From positions 1-64,000 of the forward strand of contig CAZMHI010000020.1 of NCBI GenBank assembly GCA_964566055.1: 64,000 nucleotides of DNA, in the 5' to 3' direction. The notes under the pieces were generated by a model. That model made no database searches. It was given only the letters and a program-made list of their open reading frames with translations, and was not told the origin of the DNA. A program made the position numbers and the translations under genes. How positions within the stretch are numbered: position 1 is the stretch's first letter; the number at the start of each line of letters is the position of its first letter. Positions 49,906 through 58,480 of the stretch are shown piece after piece. The stretch comes from TMED23 sp964566055 (GTDB taxonomy: Bacteria > Pseudomonadota > Alphaproteobacteria > Rhodospirillales > UBA2165).

Positions 49906-51843
49906 ATGTCTGATGAGTATTCGTCAGGCGCCGCACCGACGGCCTCACTGTTGGTGCAGCGCCTGACTATTATTTTGGCGGTATTGCTGGTTATTGGTTC
50001 GCTTTTTTGGGCGGGTGACGTCTACCGCAAAGGCTTTGGCTGGCTGCTTTTTCCACAGCAAATTGTCTCCGGCCTCATTGGTATTTCAACGGCACTGGTA
50101 TTTCTCCATATTCCGGCTGGCGGTGGGGAGCGGATAAAGGTTCCCTGGTATGACATTGTCGCCGCCATTGCCGGATTGATTGTCGGTTTTTATGTCGCCG
50201 TCAATTATGAACAAATGTCCCTGGACGTGCCATTCCAGAAACTCGACGGCATCATTTGTGGAATTGTCACCACAATTTTAGTGCTGGAAGGATTGCGGCG
50301 CGTTGCCGGCAAAGTTCTGCTTGGTATTGTCTTGGTTTTTTTCGCCTATGCATTGTTGGGTGAATACGTGCCTGGCGAGCTGCAAGGCCGGCCGATTGAT
50401 CCGCGTGATCTAATCCTTTATGCGACTCTCGATTTACATGGATTAGTTGGTCCTATCGTCGGTATCGCTCTGACCATCGTTGTCACCTTTATATTTTTCG
50501 GCACTCTTTTGTTCCGTTCCGGCGGCTCGAACTTTTTTACAGATATCTCACTCGCCCTGATGGGTAATTACCGGGGCGGCTCAGCAAAAATCGCCGTTTC
50601 CGCCTCGGCACTGTTTGGCTCCATATCCGGCAGCGCTGTTGCCAATGTCGCCTCCACCGGCGTTATCACCATCCCGATGATGAAAGATGGCGGCTACAAG
50701 CCGCAACATGCCGGCGCGATTGAAGCAGTCGCCTCCACTGGCGGACAATTGATGCCACCGATCATGGGCGCCTCGGCCTTTCTGATGGCGGAGTTTCTCG
50801 AAATCTCTTACGCCGAAGTGGTAATCGCCGCCATTATCCCGGCTGTGCTTTACTACATCGCCCTGTTTATCCAAGTGGATTTGGAGGCCGCCCGCACGGG
50901 TATCACCCGGGTCGATAAAAGCCTGATCCCGCCCATCAAAGAAGTCTTTTCAGCTGGCTGGTTTTTCCCTATTCCTTTTGCGGTGCTCATTGGCGGCCTA
51001 TTTGGCCTCAATCAGCCACCGGAGCTGGCGGCTCTATACGGTTGCGGCGCCTTACTCCTGTTTGGATTTATTTTCGGCTATCGCGGCAAGCGCTTAAATT
51101 TGCGCATTCTTGGCGCGGCAATTTCAGCCACCGGCTTTTCAGTGATTGAGATCGTCATGATCGCCGCTGCGGCAAGTTTTATCATCGCCATTCTTAATAT
51201 CAGCGGCTTGGGCTTTGCCCTGACACTGGCGTTGGTCAAACTAGGCGCCGGCAACCTCGGTATCTTACTGGTTTTGGCGGCAGGCATATCAATTGTGCTG
51301 GGCATGGGTATGCCGACCATCGGCGTTTATGTCCTATTAGCTTCCTTGGTTGCGCCCGCATTATCCGAAGTTGGTGTGCCGCCACTTGCAGCCCATTTAT
51401 TTGTGCTTTATTTCGGCATGATGTCCATGATCACGCCACCTGTTGCCATCGCGGCCTATGCTGGAGCGACCATTGCAAAAGCTAATCCGATAAAAACCTG
51501 TTTTTCAGCCATTCGCTTCGGCTGGCCGGCCTATGTGGTGCCGTTTATGTTTGTGCTGTCACCGCTTTTATTGTTCAACGGCCCCAAATCTGAAGTCGCT
51601 TGGGCCGTGGCGACGGCGATCGGCGGTGTCTGGCTGGTAACGGTTAGTGTGATCGGCTATTTTTCCCGCAATCTGGATTTAATAACCCGGCTGTTATTTG
51701 CCGTGGCGGGATTCGCTTTACTTATTCCGGCGAACTTAATGCCGGCTGGTATTTGGATTGATATTGGAGGCTTGACCGCCGGCGCTCTGCTTATGTTGCG
51801 CGAAATCGTCTCCCGGAGGCGAGAGTTAAAAACCGCTGACTAA
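49906..51843 (+). CDS. TRAP transporter fused permease (DctQM type, TAXI-associated)
   Basis: The 645-residue protein holds the small 4-helix part (residues about 20-150) and the large 12+-helix part in one chain, as TAXI systems usually do. The large part has FGSISGSAVANVASTGVITIPMM near 245-267 and GMGMPTIGVYVLLASLVAPAL near 465-485, the paired motifs of DctM subunits. It imports the ligand with a Na+ or proton gradient. Its last codons overlap the convergent cysteine hydrolase gene by four bases. Confidence 0.9.
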   Translation: MSDEYSSGAAPTASLLVQRLTIILAVLLVIGSLFWAGDVYRKGFGWLLFPQQIVSGLIGISTALVFLHIPAGGGERIKVPWYDIVAAIAGLIVGFYVAVNYEQMSLDVPFQKLDGIICGIVTTILVLEGLRRVAGKVLLGIVLVFFAYALLGEYVPGELQGRPIDPRDLILYATLDLHGLVGPIVGIALTIVVTFIFFGTLLFRSGGSNFFTDISLALMGNYRGGSAKIAVSASALFGSISGSAVANVASTGVITIPMMKDGGYKPQHAGAIEAVASTGGQLMPPIMGASAFLMAEFLEISYAEVVIAAIIPAVLYYIALFIQVDLEAARTGITRVDKSLIPPIKEVFSAGWFFPIPFAVLIGGLFGLNQPPELAALYGCGALLLFGFIFGYRGKRLNLRILGAAISATGFSVIEIVMIAAAASFIIAILNISGLGFALTLALVKLGAGNLGILLVLAAGISIVLGMGMPTIGVYVLLASLVAPALSEVGVPPLAAHLFVLYFGMMSMITPPVAIAAYAGATIAKANPIKTCFSAIRFGWPAYVVPFMFVLSPLLLFNGPKSEVAWAVATAIGGVWLVTVSVIGYFSRNLDLITRLLFAVAGFALLIPANLMPAGIWIDIGGLTAGALLMLREIVSRRRELKTAD

Positions 51844-52589
51844 ACCGGCTCGCCACTCGGCAGATCAAACAAATTATCCGGCAGGCTTTCGATATAATCG
51901 ATAACCACGTCGCTTGGGTGCACGTCAGCATATTTGGCGTGAAGGTCCAGCAATGTCACCGCATGGGAAATATCGGAGCGGTCAAAGCAGGCATCCTCAA
52001 CCACGCAGACATGATAATTACGGCTAAAGGCATCCACTGCAGTAGCGCGCACACAGCCCGACGTCGTTGTCCCGGTAACAATCACCGAGTCAGCGCCTAG
52101 AAGATTTAAATAACTCTCTGTTGGTGCTTCATAAAAGGCGCTCGGTTTTTGCTTGAGGACGATAATATCCTGATCTTCCGGTGCAATCTCATCGACAATG
52201 TCATTGCCGTCCCGGTTGGTCCTAGGCGCCGGCTTTGAGTGTTCAGCTTTTTCAGTTTGAAATTTTTTCCAGGCCCAGGCGCGCCGGTCCCATTTATCAT
52301 CCCGGCCATAGCCGGTCGTGTAGATCACCGGAATACTTTTGGTATGTGCCGTAGCTATCAGTTTTTGCAGCACCGGCATGGCATCCCAAGCCGCTTCGCC
52401 ACAGGTAAGTTTCCAGGTTTTGAGAGCCTCCAAGATCGGCTCCCGTTTATCACCGCAAAAGGCATAGCTGACATCAATCACCATCAAGACCGGGCGCTCA
52501 CCAAAACCGGCGTTCTGGCCAAACCCGGCTGCATCGAACACTTCCTGGTCCCGCTCGGAAATATATTTATCCCAAATTTTTTCAGTCAA
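51840..52589 (-). CDS. Isochorismatase-family cysteine hydrolase (maleamate/carbamoylsarcosine amidase-like)
   Basis: The start is a TTG at 52589 with GAGGA eight bases upstream; no good ATG exists. The 249-residue protein has the Asp of LMVIDVSYAFCGDKREPI (near 35-51) and a catalytic Cys in VTGTTTSGCVRATAVDAF (near 170-187). The catalytic Lys is expected in between, near VLKQKPSAF. The PVL-x-VID-x-x-x-xF opening and the CGEAAWDAM stretch (83-91) resemble amidases such as N-carbamoylsarcosine or maleamate amidohydrolase. It would cleave an amide in the pathway. Regulation by the HxlR protein is possible but not shown. Confidence 0.8.
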   Translation of the reverse strand: MTEKIWDKYISERDQEVFDAAGFGQNAGFGERPVLMVIDVSYAFCGDKREPILEALKTWKLTCGEAAWDAMPVLQKLIATAHTKSIPVIYTTGYGRDDKWDRRAWAWKKFQTEKAEHSKPAPRTNRDGNDIVDEIAPEDQDIIVLKQKPSAFYEAPTESYLNLLGADSVIVTGTTTSGCVRATAVDAFSRNYHVCVVEDACFDRSDISHAVTLLDLHAKYADVHPSDVVIDYIESLPDNLFDLPSGEPV

Positions 52590-52707
52590 TTTATCATTCC
52601 TCTTTTGTTATTCTTATATAATAGCGGCACATCGGCGGAACGAATACAAAATTCCAGAGTAATTGAGATAAGTGGGTACTACCTGTCAGCACTGGCAAGG
52701 CATATTT

Positions 52708-53412
52708 TCAGTTTAATAATTGCTTTTGATTGGCAACGCGCGCCACCAAAGCCAGTTTGAACCAGGCAGGCATAGATTTTCTGAGCACCGCTTGGCCAAT
52801 TAGTTCGATGGCATCATCGGCGATCGCTTTCTTTAGACTCGCCTTCCCGATCCAAACTTGAGCCAGAGTTCGAACGCTGGTGGTTACAAATAAATCAGGT
52901 TCATAACCAGGATCAGATTGGCAAAGATCAATTTCATCATTGATAACCAGCCACCACAGGCTCATCTCCTTTTTGGCGTCAGTAAATTCGAATTGCAAGA
53001 CAGTTTGGCCGTCAGGTAAGGCCTCGACATCAATTTCCCGGCTGATATCCCACATCAATACACTGGCATCCCAGTCATTGCTGTCAAAAGCTGATTCAAC
53101 CCGACGCTGTCCCCACACACCAAGAGCAATAATTATTGGTTTCAATTCTTCCCCGGCGGCGGTCAATACGTACTCCGTACTAGTTTTGGCAGTCACTGTT
53201 GCGATCCGATCAATCACGCCCGCAGCCTCAAGTTCTTTTAAACGTTTCGATAGCAATGTTGGCGACATCAGCGGCACACCGCGCCGAATTTCATTAAAGT
53301 GGCGCGCACCACAAAAAAGTTCCCTTAATATGAGAGGAGTCCAGCGCGTCGTAACTATTTCCGCCGCTTTGGCAACGGGACAAAACTGTCCATAACTGAT
53401 GCCTTGTTCCAT
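52708..53412 (-). CDS. HxlR-family transcriptional regulator with C-terminal extension
   Basis: I place the start at the ATG at 53412, behind GGAG eight bases upstream; the ATG at 53442 lacks a site. The 234-residue protein has the HxlR winged helix, FCPVAKAAEIVTTRWTPLIL then RHFNEIRRGVPLMSPTLLSKRLKELEAAG, with the family Cys (near residue 11). A C-terminal domain of about 110 residues has a helix-strand layout that might bind a ligand. The divergent gene at 53583 and the palindromes at 53456-53502 between them are the natural targets. Confidence 0.85.
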   Translation of the reverse strand: MEQGISYGQFCPVAKAAEIVTTRWTPLILRELFCGARHFNEIRRGVPLMSPTLLSKRLKELEAAGVIDRIATVTAKTSTEYVLTAAGEELKPIIIALGVWGQRRVESAFDSNDWDASVLMWDISREIDVEALPDGQTVLQFEFTDAKKEMSLWWLVINDEIDLCQSDPGYEPDLFVTTSVRTLAQVWIGKASLKKAIADDAIELIGQAVLRKSMPAWFKLALVARVANQKQLLN

Positions 53413-53455
53413 ATCAGAGTCTCCTGATTTTTTATCCGGCATTCCGGGTTGTTTT

Positions 53456-53502
53456 AAGGTACGTCAACCAGGTACCTTCTCCTAGTACATTTTCTGTACT
53501 AG
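53456..53502. promoter_or_regulatory. Candidate HxlR operator: four GTAC half-sites in two palindromes
   Basis: Two inverted repeats lie between the HxlR gene and the divergent AhpD-like gene. The first has arms AAGGTAC (53456-53462) and GTACCTT (53472-53478) around 9 bases. The second has perfect arms CTAGTACA (53482-53489) and TGTACTAG (53495-53502) around TTTTC. GTAC cores start at 53459, 53472, 53485 and 53496, so they are spaced 13, 13 and 11 bases apart. HxlR proteins bind such short inverted sites, and location supports autoregulation and control of the divergent gene. Confidence 0.6.
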
Positions 53503-53582
53503 ATAGTTTTTGCCCGTTGTTTATTTTTGAACTCATCAAAGATTATTCCAACTAGTTCAACTTAATCAAAAAGGAGTTCAAA

Positions 53583-54701
53583 ATGTTACCGCATAACGTT
53601 AAATCAGTTGTTTTTGACAATGTTTCAAAAATACCTATCCGCTACGTAACCCCGGTGCCATATAATGACGCCACGGATTTGGTCGCTAAGGTCTATGAAA
53701 TTGTCGCCGATGAGTTCTTTATCAATGGCGCTATCACCACTCATTCTGTACGCCCGCTTTTATTGGCTGGGATGTGGTGTGGTGGACGTGAGTTAGTTAT
53801 GGCGCACGGTCACTATTCCCGCGAAGTTAAGGAGGGATTGGGGGTAAGCTTTGCCCAAAACAATGGCTGTACTTATTGTGAAGATATGATGGTCAGTGTT
53901 GTCTATGGTGCCGGTGATGATGCCTTTGCCCGCGACGTTCGCTATGGCAATCAGCAGGATATCAAGGACAATGATATCCGGGCACTTCACGAGTGGGTGC
54001 AAAACTACCGCGACCCAGACTCAGACATCATGCGCAATCCTCCATTCAATTCTGAGCATGCAGCTGAGATGATTGGTGTTGCCTTTATGTTTAATTATCT
54101 GAACCGTTACGTGAAAGTGTTCTTTAACGGCACACCACTCAATCCTCTTTTTGGTTCGGATCAAATCAAGTCCGGCATGTTTAAAACTTTTGGCAATGAA
54201 CTTCGGCCATCCGTTACCAAACAACTTGAATATGGCCGCGCCGCAGACTTACTTCCGCCTGCAGAGCTGCCGAGTGACATTGGCTGGGCCGCAGGAAATA
54301 GAAATATTGCTCAACCCATCGCTCGTTGGGCAGCGGCGATAGAAGAAGCGGCAGTTCCTGATATCTCGGAAAATGTTCGCGAAGTCGTCAGCACTGCCAT
54401 TTCCAATTGGCGGGGTGAAGAGATGGAATTGAGCAGGAGTTGGGTCGAACCCTACCTTGCTGGTCTGGAAAAGCCGGATTATGCAGCAGCAAAAATCGGT
54501 TTGTTAACAGCTTTAGCACCAACGCAAATCAGCGACGATGTTATCGATGATTATCGTAAATATTTTAAAGGTGACGCGGCTTTAGTCAGTTTGGTTTCCT
54601 GGTCAGCCTTCACGGCGACCCGCCGGATTGCAGCTTGGATCGCTGATGCGGCTGAGTGCGTGCCTTATAGAGACACATTTTACGGCAATAAAACTAATTA
54701 G
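53583..54701 (+). CDS. AhpD/carboxymuconolactone-decarboxylase-like protein, double-length
   Basis: The ATG has GGAG upstream. The 372-residue protein contains an alkylhydroperoxidase-like motif GCTYCEDMMVSVV near 99-111, with CxxC but methionine where AhpD usually has the proton-relay histidine. The C-terminal half (about 200-370) has a helical layout that could be a second, cysteine-free copy of the fold; I see no CxxC there. It is cytoplasmic. It is divergent from the HxlR regulator and ends at a strong terminator. Function is unknown; a redox or isomerase role is possible. Confidence 0.65.
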   Translation: MLPHNVKSVVFDNVSKIPIRYVTPVPYNDATDLVAKVYEIVADEFFINGAITTHSVRPLLLAGMWCGGRELVMAHGHYSREVKEGLGVSFAQNNGCTYCEDMMVSVVYGAGDDAFARDVRYGNQQDIKDNDIRALHEWVQNYRDPDSDIMRNPPFNSEHAAEMIGVAFMFNYLNRYVKVFFNGTPLNPLFGSDQIKSGMFKTFGNELRPSVTKQLEYGRAADLLPPAELPSDIGWAAGNRNIAQPIARWAAAIEEAAVPDISENVREVVSTAISNWRGEEMELSRSWVEPYLAGLEKPDYAAAKIGLLTALAPTQISDDVIDDYRKYFKGDAALVSLVSWSAFTATRRIAAWIADAAECVPYRDTFYGNKTN

Positions 54702-54732
54702 ACCCACTGACTATGAATACCTATATCGGATG

Positions 54733-54772
54733 AAGGGGTTTGGTCCAACTGGACTGAGCCCTTTCTTCTTTT
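54733..54772 (+). terminator. Rho-independent terminator after AhpD-like gene
   Basis: A 14-bp stem closes an AACT loop; it runs from AAGGGG (54733) to CCCTTT, counting G-U pairs, with the four-base loop at 54747-54750. A T-rich tail CTTCTTTT follows. It lies about 30 bases past the AhpD-like stop codon, between that gene and the convergent molybdenum hydroxylase genes. Confidence 0.75.
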
Positions 54773-54781
54773 ATCACAGCT

Positions 54782-56938
54782 TCATTGCATAGCCGCCAAT
54801 TTGATGGCGTCGGCATCAAACGGCATACGGCGGAGACGAAGACCCACTGCATCGTAAATTGCGTTGACAATTGCCCCACCGACAGGCCCCGCAACCGTTT
54901 CACCCGCACCTAAGAAGGGCTCTCCTGGGCGTTCCATCAAAATGGTTTTGACCTCGGGGATGTTATTGAAGCGGATGATCGGATAGGTCTCCCAATCCCG
55001 ACTGGTGATACCCCCACCATCATAGGTGACTTGTTCATAAAGCGACCAACTGGCGGCCTGGATAAGCCCGCCCTCAAGTTGTGCAGTTAAACCATCCGGA
55101 TCAACGACCTCACCGGCATCACAAGCGATCCAGGCGCGGTGTAATATTACTTCGGCCTCATCATTAACTTCAACTTCAATACCAACAGCACAATAGGCGG
55201 CAACGTTTTTGTATTGAGCGAAGGCGATACCCGATCCCCTGCCCTCATCCTGACCGGCTTGGTCTGTCGTCATACTTTCAGCCAGTGCCGAGATAACGTC
55301 TTTGGCTCGCTGATTGTCGAGGTGGTTGAGACGAAATTCAGCGGGTGACAGATCAGCGGCCTCGGCAAGCTCATCAATAAAGGACTCCATTGCTGTAACA
55401 TTGGCGAAAGCGCCGAGCGTACGCAGGGCCGAGACTCGAAGTGGCAAGTCGCGTACCAAGTTCTTTACCAAACGCGGCTCCGGGAATCTATAAAGCGGCT
55501 CAAGATTACGGTGCACACCAACATGAGCCCCCATGGTAGGCGGGGCCACGGGCCAAGCAAGCGGGTTTTCCATATAATGTGTCGATAATAATTTTTCCGC
55601 CGGTGAGCCTGCCCGGCCCGGCGCAGGTCTCGCCATAAACGTGTCGCCATAGCTTTCATGAGACCAATCAATGACCGTACCCTCATCATCAAGACTAGCG
55701 CGCATTTCACAAACCATCGCCGAGCCATAGGGCTCCCAGGCATGTTCATCATCACGGGTCCATTTGAGTAATATTGGCTTACCCGGTACGGCCCTCGCAA
55801 TCAGCGCCGCATCGAAGGCGGCATCATCGGCGCCATTGTGGCCATAGCAGCCAGAACCCGGCATGTAGGATATATGAATATCATCGACTGCCATATTGAG
55901 CGCTTCGGCCATGGCAGCGCGCAAGGGGTAAACTCCCTGATTGTGGGTCCAAACGGTCAGCTTACCGCCTTCAAAAAGCGCGCAGCCTGCCGAAGGCGCG
56001 ATGGAACCATGCATGTGATAGGGTTTTTCAAAGCGCGCTGAGATCGTCGTCGCAGCTTCAGCAGGTGGGTCTTCAAGCGGTGGTACCGGCTCATTCACTG
56101 GAGCGCCGCCAGGAGCGACAGGTAGGCTGACCCGCTCATTCGATGTCAGAGTTTCGTAAAGCTCGCCTATCGGCAAGCCATCTTTCAAGTCCCACTCGGC
56201 TGCACTGGCGATCTGCCCGGCGGCTTTCACGGCGGTGTATTCATCCGCCGCCACAACAGCGATAAAACTGCCGTCAACCACGACCGTCACACCATTTTCA
56301 GAAAGGCGGTCAATCGTGCTTTGATCAATGTCTTTAAGTTCAGCCAGATAATGTGGGGGCCGCACCAGACGCGCATTGAGCATATCCGGCATTACCATGT
56401 CGTGAATGTAGCGCATGGTTCCGGTGACGATCTCGCTCATGCCTTTGGTGAGCACATGCGTGCCAACCTTAGTGTGATCCTCCGGCGCTTTAACAGACAC
56501 ATCCTCATCAACTGAAATATCAAACTTACCCTCCGGCAGCAGCTCCCAATAGGTAATGCTTTCATTGGTATCACGGGACTGAATAAGTCCATCCTCGACC
56601 GTCAGAGCCGCAACCTCTACGCCAAGCTTTTCAGCAGCGCGCTGCAGCAGGAACCGGCGCGCCGTGGCGCTCGCCAGGCGGATCGCTTTACCGGAATGCT
56701 GCATCGACATACTGCCGGCAGTAAAGCCTTCATTGGGATCGATGCCGGTTTCAGTGCGCCTGACATCTATACGGTCATACTCAACATCCAACTCTTCGGC
56801 GGCAATAATGGCCAGCGCCGTCGAGATACGCTGGCCGATATCGACTTTACCGGTGTGAAGAATAATCCGGTCATCGGCACCCATTTCAATCCACTGATCG
56901 AGAGCCGGGTGATCTGCTATGCTTGGATGACCCGCCAT
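54782..56938 (-). CDS. Molybdenum hydroxylase large subunit (nicotinate/isoquinoline oxidoreductase type)
   Basis: The 718-residue protein belongs to the xanthine-dehydrogenase family. It has a molybdopterin-binding region with PGSGCYGHNGADDAAFDAAL near 345-364, and the catalytic glutamate in FLGAGETVAGPVGGAI (about residue 680). It begins almost directly with the aldehyde-oxidase-type domain and lacks the Tat signal that many IorB-type subunits have, so it is probably cytoplasmic. There is no separate FAD subunit. Its ATG follows the small subunit gene by one base. It would hydroxylate an aromatic ring next to a nitrogen or an aldehyde. Confidence 0.86.
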   Translation of the reverse strand: MAGHPSIADHPALDQWIEMGADDRIILHTGKVDIGQRISTALAIIAAEELDVEYDRIDVRRTETGIDPNEGFTAGSMSMQHSGKAIRLASATARRFLLQRAAEKLGVEVAALTVEDGLIQSRDTNESITYWELLPEGKFDISVDEDVSVKAPEDHTKVGTHVLTKGMSEIVTGTMRYIHDMVMPDMLNARLVRPPHYLAELKDIDQSTIDRLSENGVTVVVDGSFIAVVAADEYTAVKAAGQIASAAEWDLKDGLPIGELYETLTSNERVSLPVAPGGAPVNEPVPPLEDPPAEAATTISARFEKPYHMHGSIAPSAGCALFEGGKLTVWTHNQGVYPLRAAMAEALNMAVDDIHISYMPGSGCYGHNGADDAAFDAALIARAVPGKPILLKWTRDDEHAWEPYGSAMVCEMRASLDDEGTVIDWSHESYGDTFMARPAPGRAGSPAEKLLSTHYMENPLAWPVAPPTMGAHVGVHRNLEPLYRFPEPRLVKNLVRDLPLRVSALRTLGAFANVTAMESFIDELAEAADLSPAEFRLNHLDNQRAKDVISALAESMTTDQAGQDEGRGSGIAFAQYKNVAAYCAVGIEVEVNDEAEVILHRAWIACDAGEVVDPDGLTAQLEGGLIQAASWSLYEQVTYDGGGITSRDWETYPIIRFNNIPEVKTILMERPGEPFLGAGETVAGPVGGAIVNAIYDAVGLRLRRMPFDADAIKLAAMQ

Positions 56939-56939
56939 A

Positions 56940-57404
56940 TTAAGCCCCCTCTGCCGTCAAGCGGCCAATCGCAGTTAAAACCCGGCGGTGCGAACCGCAA
57001 CGGCAAAGATGATCATGTAAAGCTTCATGAATATCTTCTTCACTTGGTTGAGCGGTTTTATCTAAAAGAGCGGTCGTGGCAACGATTATACCAGACGTAC
57101 AGTAACCGCATTGCGCCGCCCCCTCATCTTGAAAAGCCTGCTGCACCGGGCTTAATTCTCCCCCTTCAGCCAGGCCCTCAATGGTTACAATCTTGGCGCC
57201 TTCAAATTCAGAAGCCGCCCGGACGCAGGAATTGGTCGCTTCCCCATCCACCAAGACAACGCAAGCACCACATTGCTCCTGGCCGCAACCCAGTTTCGGA
57301 CCAGTTAGCTGGAGATGGTTTCGGAGCACATAAATTAACGGCGTGTCCGGATCTACATCGATCACGTGGGCTTCACCATTCACATGAAGATTTAACTCAG
57401 ACAT
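56940..57404 (-). CDS. [2Fe-2S] small subunit of the molybdenum hydroxylase
   Basis: The 154-residue protein has the plant-type ferredoxin cluster in GCGQEQCGACVVLVDGEATNSC (near 39-60). The second, IorA-type cluster uses QCGYCTSG and LCRCGSHRR (near 97-104 and 132-140). It passes electrons from the molybdenum centre. It is cytoplasmic and coupled to the large subunit by the adjoining TAA/ATG. The final electron acceptor is not encoded beside it. Confidence 0.92.
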   Translation of the reverse strand: MSELNLHVNGEAHVIDVDPDTPLIYVLRNHLQLTGPKLGCGQEQCGACVVLVDGEATNSCVRAASEFEGAKIVTIEGLAEGGELSPVQQAFQDEGAAQCGYCTSGIIVATTALLDKTAQPSEEDIHEALHDHLCRCGSHRRVLTAIGRLTAEGA

Positions 57405-57419
57405 TTAATAGACCCCGCT

Positions 57420-58034
57420 TTAGGACGGCATTTCGAAATAGGTGGCTTTCATCGATGGACGTTCTGAAAACTCGGCAGCCCAGGCGGCGAGATTATGATG
57501 ACGGTCGCGCCAGCCGAAATCCGGAAATCTAAAATCAAGATAACCAAGTGCGCAGGCGGTAGATAATGGCCCGATGGTTAGTGGACCTTTGAGTTCATCT
57601 ATCCGGCTTTCAATATCGGCGAGACTGCGCTCAACCTTTTCCAGCTGAAATTCAATCGCTGGCTCGTAAACAAACTCATCCGGACGCATATATTTGTTCA
57701 TAGTGGCGATAATCACCGCTTCACCAACACCATCTGCCAGCCCTTGCAGTAAGAGCGTTGACCAACGCTTAGCCGGGTCAGCAGGGAAAAACTTGGCGCC
57801 GTCATGGAGCATATCCAAATATTCGCAGATTACTTTAGAATCATACAGTACGTCACCAGTGTCCAACTCCAGCGCCGGAATTTTGCCGAGCGGATTATAT
57901 TTTGGCATTTCGGCGGCCATTTCTTCCGGCGTGGCGAAAATATTCTCTTCAATCTGATCAATAATGCCGATTTCTCTCGACATAACACGGACTTTACGGG
58001 CAAACGGCGAGGCCGGGCGGGCATAGAGTTTCAT
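57420..58034 (-). CDS. Glutathione S-transferase-family protein
   Basis: The 204-residue protein has an N-terminal thioredoxin-like domain, MKLYARPASPFARKVRVM, with the SPF position of Ser-type GSTs near residue 9-11. GKIPALELDTGDVLYDSKVI carries the cis-Pro and the Asp-Ser pair that binds glutathione. The C-terminal helical domain has no distinctive marks. It lies 15 bases from the molybdenum hydroxylase genes on the same strand and could work in the same pathway, for example in isomerising or detoxifying intermediates. Confidence 0.8.
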   Translation of the reverse strand: MKLYARPASPFARKVRVMSREIGIIDQIEENIFATPEEMAAEMPKYNPLGKIPALELDTGDVLYDSKVICEYLDMLHDGAKFFPADPAKRWSTLLLQGLADGVGEAVIIATMNKYMRPDEFVYEPAIEFQLEKVERSLADIESRIDELKGPLTIGPLSTACALGYLDFRFPDFGWRDRHHNLAAWAAEFSERPSMKATYFEMPS

Positions 58035-58051
58035 TAAAATATCCTAGAGAG

Positions 58052-58471
58052 TTACTTGTCGGCAGCCATTTCTTCGGCGGCTTCCTGCATACGTTTTTGG
58101 TTTCGCTGCATCCAATCTTCAGCGAGCGGGATACCCGGCCCAATCCACATCACGTTGGTGGTGTGATCCTCATAGCCGTTACCCGTGTTGGGATGAAGCA
58201 GAATATGCAAGCCACCGCGATTGAGCGCCAAAAACGGTACTAGGACATGGAAGAGTTCAGTTGGAAAGGTGACTTGAAAATGTGACCTCGGGTGAGGCCC
58301 TTGCGGCGCCAAATCCCGCCAGCGGCCAAGCTCAATTTGCTTGCCGAAACGCCGGTCCAATTCCCGGCGCAGATTGGCCGCATGTAATTTGGTTCCCCCG
58401 TCGTAATACAGATGAACATGATAATTTTTGACGTCCGTCTCCGGACGGTATTCTTTATGAATAAAATTCAT
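58052..58471 (-). CDS. DOPA 4,5-dioxygenase-family protein
   Basis: The 139-residue protein contains KNYHVHLYYDGGTKLHAANL (near 15-34) with the conserved H-x-H, and PHPRSHFQVTFP (near 59-70) with further histidines. GGLHILLHPNTGNGYEDHT (near 86-104) completes the likely metal-binding set. Plant members open the DOPA ring; bacterial ones are mostly uncharacterised. It fits a catecholic substrate and lies next to the GST and molybdenum hydroxylase genes. Confidence 0.8.
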   Translation of the reverse strand: MNFIHKEYRPETDVKNYHVHLYYDGGTKLHAANLRRELDRRFGKQIELGRWRDLAPQGPHPRSHFQVTFPTELFHVLVPFLALNRGGLHILLHPNTGNGYEDHTTNVMWIGPGIPLAEDWMQRNQKRMQEAAEEMAADK

Positions 58472-58480
58472 CGTCTCGTC

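Noticed and set aside
56696..57532. Plus-strand frame of 278 codons
   Set aside because: It lies opposite the molybdenum hydroxylase and GST genes and has a composition typical of an antisense frame.
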